Counted from the stretch's first letter, positions 25,503-34,103 are shown. The stretch is 64,000 bases of DNA from DAINRZ01 sp964634885 (GCA_964634885.1 CAZWLN010000018.1:1-64000), one strand, 5' to 3'. Notes: generated by a model from the sequence alone, not told the origin. Numbers and translations: made by a program.

Positions 25503-27443
25503 ATGAATTCCATAGCCGTCAATGATTACAGCATTTTCATTGGTACCAACAATTCGATTCTCAAATTCGATAAAAATTTCAATTTTATATCATATTTCCC
25601 GGACTCTTTGCTGGAAAAATATAGCGGCGCCTTTTCGAATATTGGATGCTATAAAAACAAATTGATACTTTCAACGGCAATGTACGATAGTATTCCCAAA
25701 ATAGTGATTTTTAATGATGATATGTCAATTGTAAATGAATTTGATTTTTTTAAGAAATTTGCATTTATCAATAATTATTATAATTATAATGGCAGATTCG
25801 TAGTCAAAATATTCAATCGTTTGTTTTATATGAATAATGACTTTTCCGGGTTAACATTTTTCTTTTCGGATACGAACAAAATAATTTCAAAAAGTTTTAA
25901 TATTGTCGATGATAAATTATATGAATGTATGGATACGAGCAATAATATCTCAATGACTTTAGGTCTTGAATTAAGGGGATATGACAAGGATTCATGCAAT
26001 AGTAAATTAATCGGCAAAAGGTTCATTAATAAATATTATATTAATAATCCCTCAACAATAGGAGGGATAACAACAGAAGGATATAGTTTATCAGTTGCTT
26101 TGTTTTATTATAATCCGGTCACAGTATTTGAGGATTCGATAATTGTAATGGCAGGAAAAAGCAGATCCCTTCTCGTTTCAACTGACAGAGGTAACACCTG
26201 GGAATTGAAGTCCTACATTTACGGATACCCAAAATATGCCTCAGGTGATTCAGTCATATATTTCGGTGATGGAGAAGAAAGAACCGGCTTATATTTATCT
26301 ACCGACAGGGGAGCAACATTTTCTCCGGCTCAATACTCTGACAATTCATTCATGCAATTGTTTAAAAATATACCATATATTTATTTTGACAATAGTGGTA
26401 TTGGTTTCATAGTTGGTTATTCCGGTGCAAAAACAAACAACATTGCCAGCTCAGTAAATTTCGGTAAATCATTTGATTACAAGTCCAACAAAATTACTCA
26501 GCTTCTGCCTTTCCTGTACATTACGCCAGAAGGCCCTGTCAGCAATATAATCAAAACTGACAAATATTATTACCTTGCTAAGAATTATTATTCTCAGATA
26601 TATGGTTCATATATGTCTTATGTCTTTCAATTAGATTCGAGTGCAAGCCTGGATAGCGTTAAAATGATGGTAAGGGATACTCTCAATAATAATTACCTTC
26701 ACCTGACAGCGACAGACAGCCCAAGCCATATATACCTGTTCTGCAAGAAACTGCCGGTTTTTTACGGTGAGAAGGCCGGGATGCAGGTACGTGAAACACA
26801 GGACAGCGGCAGGACATGGACAGTAATTAATACGTTTGAAACTGTTGAAGGCGACAACAAATTCTACGAACATAACCGGGACTCGGTTTTCTTCACTTCA
26901 TTAGCCGACAAAAAGGTTTACCTCTACGACCGTAAGAGGAACGTATTCGACACACTGGCTTCTTTTCCCAACCGGTCTTTTACAAACCTGCAGGTTGCCT
27001 TTGTCAATAACAAGTTCCATATCCTGGGGGACGCCCTGTTCCTTGAAAACAGCGACAGGAACGACCTGACACAGTGGACTCCGGCTTCCTGGGACTACGG
27101 CACTCCTTCGTTCTACCGAGCCGTGTTCCTTGACAACGTCCTGTTCGCTGAAATGAAGGACAGCATTCGCCCAAGGAATAATTACAGGATAGAATTTATG
27201 AAGACTGTTGGCGTAGAAGAACCTGCCGCTGTTAAAAGTGTCGTCAATATATTTCCAAATCCCTCGAACAGCTTCATTACATTTGAATCAGAAAACGAGA
27301 ATGCCCGTGTAGAAATATATAATATCATGGGCATCAAACAAATGGACATACCCTGGTCAAAGCAGATTAATATTTCTTCGCTTGCTCCCGGCGTCTATTT
27401 CATTCGCCAAGGCGCCAGGTCTTTGAAGTTTGTGAAAGAATAA
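25503..27443 (+). CDS. C-terminal part of an Asp-box T9SS protein (frameshifted gene, part 2)
   Basis: 646 residues counted from ATG 25503, but this is probably not a true start: it has no signal peptide and no ribosome site, and the frame is open upstream to the A7 run of part 1. It carries further Asp-boxes (STDRGNTW, STDRGATF, TQDSGRTW) and ends in a classical T9SS type A sorting domain (VNIFPNPSNSFITFES ... LAPGVYFIRQG). Without part 1 the protein could not be exported, so either frameshifting joins them or the locus is a pseudogene. The segment is strikingly AT-rich compared with core genes, except for its last quarter, which hints at a mosaic origin. Confidence 0.8.
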   Translation: MNSIAVNDYSIFIGTNNSILKFDKNFNFISYFPDSLLEKYSGAFSNIGCYKNKLILSTAMYDSIPKIVIFNDDMSIVNEFDFFKKFAFINNYYNYNGRFVVKIFNRLFYMNNDFSGLTFFFSDTNKIISKSFNIVDDKLYECMDTSNNISMTLGLELRGYDKDSCNSKLIGKRFINKYYINNPSTIGGITTEGYSLSVALFYYNPVTVFEDSIIVMAGKSRSLLVSTDRGNTWELKSYIYGYPKYASGDSVIYFGDGEERTGLYLSTDRGATFSPAQYSDNSFMQLFKNIPYIYFDNSGIGFIVGYSGAKTNNIASSVNFGKSFDYKSNKITQLLPFLYITPEGPVSNIIKTDKYYYLAKNYYSQIYGSYMSYVFQLDSSASLDSVKMMVRDTLNNNYLHLTATDSPSHIYLFCKKLPVFYGEKAGMQVRETQDSGRTWTVINTFETVEGDNKFYEHNRDSVFFTSLADKKVYLYDRKRNVFDTLASFPNRSFTNLQVAFVNNKFHILGDALFLENSDRNDLTQWTPASWDYGTPSFYRAVFLDNVLFAEMKDSIRPRNNYRIEFMKTVGVEEPAAVKSVVNIFPNPSNSFITFESENENARVEIYNIMGIKQMDIPWSKQINISSLAPGVYFIRQGARSLKFVKE

Positions 27444-28095
27444 ATTGTGACCAATTCGGTATAGACACACGGATGAGCGTCAGTGACGCAAAGCTCCAAT
27501 ATTAAACAAAGAATTAGAATATGAACCCAAATCACGGCACACATTAATTTATTGGGGATTAAGCAGGAAGTAAATATAGAATTGAATAGTCAGGATTTTT
27601 TACTTGTGTTGAAGTTTGAAGGAATCCATGTCCTTCTCTTCTTTGAAAAGATAAAGAATTCTATGTACTGAGACACTCAATAATCATTGAGCCATTCGCA
27701 TTATTTTTTTTACAGATATACAACCCCTAACGGGGTTGGTAGATATTCAGGATACATAGTGTTACCGAGATACAACCCCTAACGGGGTTGGAGAAGACTA
27801 ACTATTCTCAGAACTCCGTAGGAGTTTAACATCTGTAACATAATACAAAAAGTACATCTCAGAACTCCGTAGGAGTTCAACATCTTTTGACAATATTGTT
27901 TTGCAGACAGGGTTGCTCGTGGCAATGAAAATAATTAATTTAACTCTTCTCCCCAAATTTTTCATCTGACCCCAAATCACTGATAAAATGCTTAATTGTT
28001 TATGAAAAACTTGATTTTTCAAAAAATAATAATTAATTTGAATTTATTGAAAAAAACAAGGGTTTGTATTGTTAATTAATTAGGAGACGTGAGCG
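27444..28095. other. Intergenic region with two families of extragenic palindromes
   Basis: No gene is supported. The first 270 bases show nothing recognisable. The palindromes lie at 27721-27885. The last 200 bases are AT-rich leader sequence before the OmpA-family gene, with GGAG at 28083-28086 acting as its ribosome site. Confidence 0.7.
27721..27885. repeat. Paired extragenic palindromes (2 x CAACCCC hairpin, 2 x AACTCC hairpin)
   Basis: Family 1: CAACCCC-TAAC-GGGGTTG at 27721-27738 and 27773-27790, both preceded by GATA-TACAACC-type flanks. Family 2: AACTCC-GTA-GGAGTT within a 28-base repeat at 27807-27834 and 27858-27885 that differs at one position. Each family occurs twice, in the order 1,1,2,2. 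Confidence 0.8.
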
Positions 28096-29076
28096 ATGAT
28101 CAGAAAAGTGTCCGTTTTTTTTCTCGTTATGATAGTATTTTCATACTTTACAAACGCACAGTGCCCCGAAGGCTCTAAGATCGACACAAAGAACCGTGTG
28201 TCGAACGGCGATTTCAGCCAGGGGAACTACGGCTTTCACTCAGATTACAAGTTCAACAAAAAAACTGTTTTTGACGAAGGTACATACTCGATCGTTAACA
28301 GCCCCAAATACATCCATCAGGGCTTCCAGGACTGCGACGACCACACTACTGCCGGCGGCCTGATGCTTGTCATCAACGGTTCTCCCGTTGACGACATGGT
28401 TGTCTGGGAACAGGACGTTGACGTTGTACCAAACACTACGTACTTCTTTTCCACATGGATTTGCTCGATGACCGACAAAGGCAACATCGCCAAACTTCAG
28501 TTCTCCATCAACGGCGTGAAACTCGGTGAGCCTTTCGAAGCAAACGAACAGTCCTGCCGCTGGAACCAGTTCTTTACCAACTGGGAATCGGGCAGCGCTA
28601 CCAAAGCCAAGATTTCAATCGTTAACAAAAACACAAAGAAATCGGGCAATGACTTTGCCCTCGACGACATTACCTTCTATCCATGCCTCCCGTTCAAACT
28701 CGAAGGCAGGCTCGACAAACTGAATATCGGCGAAGCAATCGAACTCAGGAACATATTCTTCAAATCCGGCGATTTCCAGATCCAGCCCCAGTCCTATCCT
28801 GAATTGAATATGGTTGCGGACTTCCTGACAAAGAATCCTAAGGTTGAGATCGAGATTTCAGGCCATACAGATAATGTCGGCCCTGACAATGCCAACATGT
28901 CCCTGTCCCTGGACCGCGCAAGAGCAGTCTATGAATACCTCATCGGTAAGGTTAAAGGCGGCGACAAGAGAATTAAGTATATCGGCTATGGTAAGAGCAT
29001 GCCCGTTGCCAGCAATGAAACCCTCGAAGGCAGGCAGCTTAACAGGCGCGTGGAAATGAAAATAGTAAAGAAATAG
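28096..29076 (+). CDS. OmpA-family outer-membrane protein with N-terminal jelly-roll-like domain
   Basis: A 326-residue protein. Signal peptide (MIRKVSVFFLVMIVFSYFTNAQ), then an N-terminal beta-rich domain (about 30-200; NGDFSQGNYGF, VWEQDVDVVPNTTYFFSTWI, FALDDITFYPC) of the kind used for carbohydrate binding, and a C-terminal OmpA/Pal peptidoglycan-binding domain (about 215-326) with NIFFKSGDFQIQPQSYPELN, ISGHTDNVGPDN, LSLDRARAVYEYL and GRQLNRRVEMKI. It should link the outer membrane to peptidoglycan while exposing the N-terminal domain. A GGAG site precedes the ATG and a strong terminator follows. Its GC-rich codons contrast with the AT-rich block upstream, marking the return to core genes. 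Confidence 0.88.
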   Translation: MIRKVSVFFLVMIVFSYFTNAQCPEGSKIDTKNRVSNGDFSQGNYGFHSDYKFNKKTVFDEGTYSIVNSPKYIHQGFQDCDDHTTAGGLMLVINGSPVDDMVVWEQDVDVVPNTTYFFSTWICSMTDKGNIAKLQFSINGVKLGEPFEANEQSCRWNQFFTNWESGSATKAKISIVNKNTKKSGNDFALDDITFYPCLPFKLEGRLDKLNIGEAIELRNIFFKSGDFQIQPQSYPELNMVADFLTKNPKVEIEISGHTDNVGPDNANMSLSLDRARAVYEYLIGKVKGGDKRIKYIGYGKSMPVASNETLEGRQLNRRVEMKIVKK

Positions 29077-29100
29077 AACACTGCTGAATATTTGTTTTTG

Positions 29101-29131
29101 AAAAAAGGGGAGCGCTGCTCCCTTTTTTTTT
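29101..29131 (+). terminator. Rho-independent terminator of the OmpA-family gene
   Basis: GGGAGC (29108-29113) pairs with GCTCCC (29117-29122) across a 3-base loop; the stem is extended by A6 opposite T9, and the T run (29123-29131) follows directly. It lies about 30 bases after the stop. Confidence 0.9.
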
Positions 29132-29382
29132 GCTCAGCGCTAATTGAAAATTGGAAGAAAAGAACTTCTTTGTAGCAAAGAAGCTTTTTGTAATTAGTGG
29201 CACATCTTTTGCGGTTACAGCAATTGTACCGGCCCTGCTGCACAAGAGGCAGAAGGCGGTCAATAAGTGAATTCGCTTATTGTATATAGTAAAAACCGGT
29301 ATTTTATATTTTTACCGGTTTACGGGTATTTTATAGTATAAAATATACAGTTATATTTACTTGGTCTTAATTGACAAGTTAG

Positions 29383-29447
29383 AAACCCAAATGAGAGGGG
29401 GATTATAACAACCTCATCCCTTTTCACCTCCTTTCATTGGGTTTTTT
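29383..29447 (+). terminator. Long imperfect hairpin followed by T6
   Basis: AAACCCA (29383-29389) pairs with TGGGTTT (29438-29444), with further partial pairing inside (ATGA-AGG against CCTTTCAT) and a large internal loop. The T run 29442-29447 completes a terminator-like shape although no gene ends just before it. Confidence 0.45.
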
Positions 29448-29568
29448 AAATTCGTAGCAAATCCCATATAAACATATATTTACCAATTTTCACGGATATC
29501 CCCCCCCGACAATTGGTATTTTTGTAAATTACCTGATTGCAGGGATTTACTTTAATACTCCCGGCACT

Positions 29569-29576
29569 TATCTTTG
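29569..29576 (+). promoter_or_regulatory. Bacteroidota-type -7 element TATCTTTG
   Basis: Exact match to TAnnTTTG, identical to the element at 6314-6321, 48 bases before ATG 29625. No ideally spaced TTG is visible, so only the -7 box is claimed. Confidence 0.5.
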
Positions 29577-29624
29577 AATTAGTTATTTGATACGTTTATT
29601 GTATAACAAATTAAGGTGTTTAAC

Positions 29625-29837
29625 ATGAATTACAGTGCTTACAACTATTACAGTGACGGTTCCGACCTGGCAATGTCATTCAATGATTTTGAAGTATCGC
29701 TGTCCCAGATCGATCTCGAAAAAGACGACGTTACCGACCTGATGAGAAGAAGCCAGAGAAGAAAGAAACAAATCGACAAACTCATCATGGACCTGGAAAA
29801 ACAGTTCGGCGATTTCGACACCGATTTTCAGGATTAA
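29625..29837 (+). CDS. Small acidic/charged protein of unknown function (70 aa)
   Basis: ATG 29625 follows TAAGG at an 8-base gap; a GTG nine bases upstream is in frame but less likely. The 70-residue product starts with a Tyr/Asn-rich stretch (MNYSAYNYYSDGSD) and then reads as one long amphipathic charged helix (DLEKDDVTDLMRRSQRRKKQIDK...) ending FGDFDTDFQD. There is no signal peptide or membrane segment. The third-codon GC preference matches core genes and a promoter element precedes it, so I take it as real. It could be a small regulator or a protein-binding helix; I do not recognise the family. Confidence 0.65.
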   Translation: MNYSAYNYYSDGSDLAMSFNDFEVSLSQIDLEKDDVTDLMRRSQRRKKQIDKLIMDLEKQFGDFDTDFQD

Positions 29838-29842
29838 GACGA

Positions 29843-30880
29843 TTACTTGATCAGGTCCTGAATCGAATTCCTGACGATGTCGGCAGCCTGGTTCGCCTGC
29901 AGTTTGCTTACCTGGAAATGGAACACGGCCCTGACGGTTTTGTTCCCGATTTCGAAAAGCAACAACCCGTTCTTTTTACATTCTTCCTGGAGTGACCCCG
30001 GCATAATGCGCGAGCGGTACCTGAACATTACCATGTTGGTTTCAACCTTGCCCAGGTCTATGTCAATATGTTCAGACAGGGACAATTTCTTAGCAAATAT
30101 CTTCGCATTCTTGTGAGTCTCCGGCAGAAGCTTCTGGTGCTCTTTTACCGCGTACAACCCGGCTGAAGCCAGTATTCCTGCCTGCCTCATGCCGCCGCCG
30201 AATACTTTACGCCATTTCCTGGCGCTTGCAATTACTTCCCTCGAGCCGAGCAGCAGTGAGCCTGAAGGCGCTCCCAGGCCTTTCGACAGCGATACTGCCA
30301 TCGTATCGAATAATTTGGCATAGTCGAAGAGCGAAACGCCGGTAGCTGCAGACGATTCCCACACCCTGGCGCCGTCGCAGTGAAGCTTCAGGTTGTTGTC
30401 GCCGGCCAGTTGTTCCAGTTTCTTAATGTAATCGAGCGATATGACCCTGCCGCCGTGCCTGTTGTGAGTGTTCTCGATGCATATCAGCGATGTGCGCGGA
30501 AAATGAAGGTCTCCGGTTGTCCTGATGCTGTTTTTTACTTCGTCCAGGTCCATCTCGCCTTTTTCAGATTTGATGGGGCGCAGTTGTACATTGGAAAGAA
30601 TGGCCGGAGCTGCGGCTTCATAGTAAAATATATGCGAATCGGCTTCGAGTATTACTTCGTCTCCGGGCCGGGTCAGGGTTGCCAGGGCAACCTGGTTCGC
30701 CATTGTGCCGGAGGGTACGAACAGGGCAGCTTCTTTGCCGAAAAGCTTGGAAATATATTCTTCGAGTTCATTGACGGAAGGGTCTTCTCCGAAAACATCG
30801 TCTCCTACGGGCGCCGATGCAATGACCCATCTCATCTCTTCTGTCGGCAGTGTTACTGTATCGCTTCTTAAATCAATCAT
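29843..30880 (-). CDS. ltaE: Low-specificity L-threonine aldolase
   Basis: A 345-residue PLP enzyme that splits L-threonine and L-allo-threonine to glycine and acetaldehyde. The full family pattern is visible: MIDLRSDTVTLPTEEMR at the start, FVPSGTMANQVAL, ENTHNRHGG, LHCDGAR, and SLSKGLGAPSGSLLLGS, whose lysine forms the Schiff base with PLP. Length equals the family norm. It ends 5 bases from the stop of the convergent small gene at 29625-29837, so the two share almost no intergenic space. A -7 type element (TAGATTTG) lies 36 bases upstream, so it may be transcribed separately from the kinase-like gene behind it. Confidence 0.95.
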   Translation of the reverse strand: MIDLRSDTVTLPTEEMRWVIASAPVGDDVFGEDPSVNELEEYISKLFGKEAALFVPSGTMANQVALATLTRPGDEVILEADSHIFYYEAAAPAILSNVQLRPIKSEKGEMDLDEVKNSIRTTGDLHFPRTSLICIENTHNRHGGRVISLDYIKKLEQLAGDNNLKLHCDGARVWESSAATGVSLFDYAKLFDTMAVSLSKGLGAPSGSLLLGSREVIASARKWRKVFGGGMRQAGILASAGLYAVKEHQKLLPETHKNAKIFAKKLSLSEHIDIDLGKVETNMVMFRYRSRIMPGSLQEECKKNGLLLFEIGNKTVRAVFHFQVSKLQANQAADIVRNSIQDLIK

Positions 30881-30915
30881 ATATTATCAATTTATTCTAT
30901 AAAAAATTTCTTTTT

Positions 30916-30923
30916 CAAATCTA
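30916..30923 (-). promoter_or_regulatory. Bacteroidota-type -7 element TAGATTTG before ltaE
   Basis: On the minus strand TAGATTTG matches TAnnTTTG, 36 bases upstream of the ltaE start. The upstream -33 TTG is not ideally spaced. Confidence 0.45.
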
Positions 30924-30942
30924 AGTAAAAACAATCAATATT

Positions 30943-31605
30943 TCACATCAAATTAAGATAACCGGCAAGATTCATTTGTATTGCTGCGTAATTCCCGGCC
31001 CACATGATCAGTCCGATGCTGACAGGAATCGACAGGTTGTCGTCCATCTTCATCACCGCCGAAGCTGCTTCCATGAAACCTGCAACGACTGCAGCGATGT
31101 ATCCGGCGACAAAATATGTCATTGGTGCGCCGATGATGCAGCCGATGAAAGTAATGACGAGGAAGGCGGAAACGAAGAAGGCGGAAGTTCCTTCCCAGCT
31201 TTTTGTGAACAGTTTGTGCTTGCCGAATTTCCTGCCGATGAGCGCTGCGCTCAGGTCTGAAATGATCAGTACGGAGAACCCGGTGACGGCTAGCAGCTTC
31301 GGGAAAACAAAGACACAAAGGGAAGCGGAGATCAATACCCAGGTAGCGCCGTTCAGACGGAGTTTGTCTCCTGTTTCATGGGGCCTCATCATCCTTCCGA
31401 AGACCTTGTGCAGCAGTGTGCGTACATACTGGTTAACGCTTGCCAGCAAGTCCACGGCGATGAAAACCGCCGTCAGCGGAAGAAGAATGGACAAAGCCAG
31501 TTCTTTAGAAATGAAAGAATATATCAGGGGTATAGAAATCGAATTAAGGTGTATGCCCTTGCGAATTAATTCTTGTTTGTATGTTATGTCTTTATTTTCA
31601 GTCAT
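30943..31605 (-). CDS. Diacylglycerol/polyprenol kinase family membrane protein
   Basis: A 220-residue integral membrane protein with six or seven hydrophobic segments. It resembles the dolichol kinase/phytol kinase/CTP-dependent diacylglycerol kinase group, part of the CDP-alcohol cytidylyltransferase-like fold: RKGIHL in the N-terminal region, then ISDLSAALIGRKFGKHKLFTKSWEGTSAFF, the family signature in which the Asp and the K-S-x-E-G segment bind nucleotide and metal. It probably phosphorylates a lipid alcohol (polyprenol, phytol or diacylglycerol); the substrate cannot be read from sequence. It lies 50 bases from the divergent ispE gene, whose pathway makes polyprenols, which may be a meaningful association. 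Confidence 0.8.
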   Translation of the reverse strand: MTENKDITYKQELIRKGIHLNSISIPLIYSFISKELALSILLPLTAVFIAVDLLASVNQYVRTLLHKVFGRMMRPHETGDKLRLNGATWVLISASLCVFVFPKLLAVTGFSVLIISDLSAALIGRKFGKHKLFTKSWEGTSAFFVSAFLVITFIGCIIGAPMTYFVAGYIAAVVAGFMEAASAVMKMDDNLSIPVSIGLIMWAGNYAAIQMNLAGYLNLM

Positions 31606-31612
31606 AGTTTAT

Positions 31613-31620
31613 TAAATTTG
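31613..31620 (+). promoter_or_regulatory. Bacteroidota-type -7 element TAAATTTG before ispE
   Basis: Exact match to TAnnTTTG, 35 bases before ATG 31656, in the short divergent spacer between the kinase-like gene and ispE. Confidence 0.45.
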
Positions 31621-31655
31621 CAATTAAAAAATATTGAATTTGAGCAAAATTAATA

Positions 31656-32525
31656 ATGAAAATTATAAAAGAAAAAGCTTTTGCAAAAATAAATCTTGGC
31701 CTCGAAGTCTTGTACAAAAGAATTGACGGCTATCATGAGATAAACACTGTACTTACAGCCGTCAATCTTTTTGACGGCGTGACCCTCGAACGCTCCGACA
31801 AACTTCGTTTGAACTGTGTTCCGGACATAGGGGTTAAAGAGAAGGACAACATTGCCTGGAAAGCTGCCGCCTGTTTTCTGGAAGCCATCGGCGCCGAAGG
31901 AGACGGATTCACCATAACAATCGAGAAAAGGATACCTGCGGGGGCAGGCCTGGGTGGCGGCAGTTCGGACGCTGCTGCTGTCCTTCGGGCTTTAGCCCGG
32001 TTCTATCCTGCAAAAGCCGACTCACAATTGCTTTACAAACTTGCTTACAGGCTGGGTTCCGACGTGCCTTTCTTCCTTTACGGCAGCCGGGCGCTGGCAA
32101 AAGGCAGGGGAGAAATACTTACTGCCGCTGAATTCGACTTCCCGTACTGGGTAGTCCTGATCTATCCGAACCTGCCGGTTTCCACTGCCTGGGCCTACGG
32201 TTCCCTGATGAAAAACACGGAGCCGAAAAAGTACAAGAACTTAGTGAAGATCATTAACAAGGGTTTTACGGATTACCCATACCTGAATTCCAAATTGAAA
32301 AATGATTTTGAAAATACTGTATTTAAAAAATATCCTCAGTTGAAGGCAATCAAACAAAGACTGATAGCAGGGGGAGCCTTCTTTGCACTTCTTAGCGGCA
32401 GCGGTTCTACGGTTTACGGCCTCTTCGACCGTAAAGAACTCGCCGTACAGGCGTCACGCCACTTCGGCGAATTTACAGCCATCCTGTGCAAACCTTTTGC
32501 CGGCGCTTCTAAAAATTCAGATTAG
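31656..32525 (+). CDS. ispE: 4-diphosphocytidyl-2-C-methyl-D-erythritol kinase
   Basis: A 289-residue GHMP kinase that phosphorylates CDP-methylerythritol with ATP in the non-mevalonate (MEP) isoprenoid pathway. Landmarks: AFAKINLGLEVL near the N-terminus (motif 1), the ATP-binding motif PAGAGLGGGSSDAAAVL (motif 2), and ALLSGSGSTVYGLF (motif 3). Length is normal for the family. It leads a plus-strand series ending in the exopolysaccharide operon, and its product feeds the undecaprenyl carriers those genes use. A -7 type promoter element precedes it. Confidence 0.95.
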   Translation: MKIIKEKAFAKINLGLEVLYKRIDGYHEINTVLTAVNLFDGVTLERSDKLRLNCVPDIGVKEKDNIAWKAAACFLEAIGAEGDGFTITIEKRIPAGAGLGGGSSDAAAVLRALARFYPAKADSQLLYKLAYRLGSDVPFFLYGSRALAKGRGEILTAAEFDFPYWVVLIYPNLPVSTAWAYGSLMKNTEPKKYKNLVKIINKGFTDYPYLNSKLKNDFENTVFKKYPQLKAIKQRLIAGGAFFALLSGSGSTVYGLFDRKELAVQASRHFGEFTAILCKPFAGASKNSD

Positions 32526-32612
32526 AGTGGAAAAGGACGATAAACAAAAGATGAATAAGTTGGTTTGAAATTTGATATGAATTATTGATTTTGATGGTAT
32601 AGTTGTAGAGTT

Positions 32613-34103
32613 ATGAAGATATTATTAGCGTCAACTGAAATTGCGCCGTATGCAAAAGCAGGCGGGCTGGCAGATATAGCTTCCTATTTACCTCTCGAAT
32701 GGGGAAAATTCGGGCAGAGCCCCATCATCGTCATGCCCAAGTACAGGTTTATCGATGTGGAAAAGTACGGATTCGAACCAACAGACCTTGTCCTCTATGT
32801 ACCTGTGAGCCACTGGACAGAATTCGCCAGACTCTGGTACGGTACACTGCCGGACTCGAACGTACCGGTTTACCTCGTTGAAAACAATGATTACTTCGAC
32901 AGGGACGGCATCTACGGGGACCCATTCGAATACGGGGACAACGACCGCCGTTTCATTTTCTTCAGCAGGGCAGTGTTTGAAACGGCCAAGGCAATAAACT
33001 TCATTCCCGACATCATACATGCACATGATTTCCACACAGCGTTTACAATGGCATTCCTGAAGTCCCATTACCGCTATGACCCCTTCTTTTCAAGGACTGC
33101 CGGTGTCTATACGATCCACAACCTGGCGTACCAGGGCTGGTTTAACGCACAAAGAGCTATGGATTTTGCTTCCATCGGCATGAAAGAGTTCTATCCCGGA
33201 AGTTGGTTCGAGAAATTCGGCCAGGTGAACGCCATGAAAACGGGCATCATGTTCGCCGACAAGATTACCACCGTCAGCCCGACCTATTCCATGGAGATCA
33301 GGACTCCGGAATACAGTGAAGGCCAACAGGATATACTTAACATCAGGGGTGCAGACCTTGTTGGCATACTTAACGGTGTCTATTATAATTACTGGAATCC
33401 GGAAACCGACAGCTATATTCACTGCAACTTCAACCAGGATTCGCTTGACAGGAAAAGGGACAATAAAATACAATTCCTTAAGGAACTGGGTTTCCAGGAA
33501 CACCAGAACCTCGACCTGCCCCTGATCGGCATGGTTAACCGACTGACAGAACAGAAAGGCATCGACCTCATCATGAACAAGCTGGAATACTGGCTGAGCA
33601 ACAGGCACTTCCGGCTGCTGCTCATCGGTTCCGGAGATCAGAAGTACGAAGACTATTTCAAGTACATCCAATGGAAATATCCCGACCTTACGTTCATATT
33701 TCTGGGTTACAACGAAGCCCTCTCTCACAAGGTCATTGCCGGTTCCGACTTCCTGTTCATGCCTTCGCGATTCGAACCTTGCGGCCTTACACAGATGTAT
33801 GCCATGAAATACGGCACCATACCCATTGTAAGGCAAACCGGCGGCTTAGCCGACACCGTCAGGGAATATATGCCTGAAACAGGGCAGGGGACAGGGTTTG
33901 TCTTCTGGAACTACAACGCCGAAGACCTTGCCTATGCTCTCAGGAGGGCGCTTTCTGTGTTCCACCTGAACGGACACATGGACCTGATAAGGAAAAATGC
34001 AATGGCGCAGGACTTCTCTTCCAGCAAATCAGCCCTCGAATACCTCAAGGTTTTCAACTGGGCGCTGGAAAAAGTTCGCGGCAGAATTGAATATAATTTT
34101 TAA
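32613..34103 (+). CDS. glgA: Glycogen/starch synthase (GT5)
   Basis: A 496-residue ADP- or UDP-glucose-dependent glycogen synthase that extends alpha-1,4-glucan. The N-terminal KAGGLADI motif (residues 15-22) binds the nucleotide sugar; HAHDFHTAF and TIHNLAYQGWF follow; the C-terminal Rossmann half has the RLTEQKGID, PSRFEPCGLTQMYAM and RQTGGLADTV motifs with the conserved Glu. Length and order match GlgA. No other glycogen gene (glgB, glgC, glgP) is in the window. Confidence 0.95.
   Translation: MKILLASTEIAPYAKAGGLADIASYLPLEWGKFGQSPIIVMPKYRFIDVEKYGFEPTDLVLYVPVSHWTEFARLWYGTLPDSNVPVYLVENNDYFDRDGIYGDPFEYGDNDRRFIFFSRAVFETAKAINFIPDIIHAHDFHTAFTMAFLKSHYRYDPFFSRTAGVYTIHNLAYQGWFNAQRAMDFASIGMKEFYPGSWFEKFGQVNAMKTGIMFADKITTVSPTYSMEIRTPEYSEGQQDILNIRGADLVGILNGVYYNYWNPETDSYIHCNFNQDSLDRKRDNKIQFLKELGFQEHQNLDLPLIGMVNRLTEQKGIDLIMNKLEYWLSNRHFRLLLIGSGDQKYEDYFKYIQWKYPDLTFIFLGYNEALSHKVIAGSDFLFMPSRFEPCGLTQMYAMKYGTIPIVRQTGGLADTVREYMPETGQGTGFVFWNYNAEDLAYALRRALSVFHLNGHMDLIRKNAMAQDFSSSKSALEYLKVFNWALEKVRGRIEYNF

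Larger units (their letters stand above)
29132..29624. other. Intergenic region with hairpins, a second terminator-like structure and a promoter element
   Basis: No gene seen. It holds a 9-bp hairpin (29293-29301 with 29313-29321, AAACCGGTA arm), a long imperfect hairpin ending in a T run (29383-29447), a C8 run near 29502, and TATCTTTG at 29569. A small RNA between 29132 and 29447 is possible but unproven. Confidence 0.5.

Noticed and set aside
27721..27885. Possible CRISPR array
   Set aside because: Two different repeat families with two copies each and unequal short spacers; no cas genes nearby.
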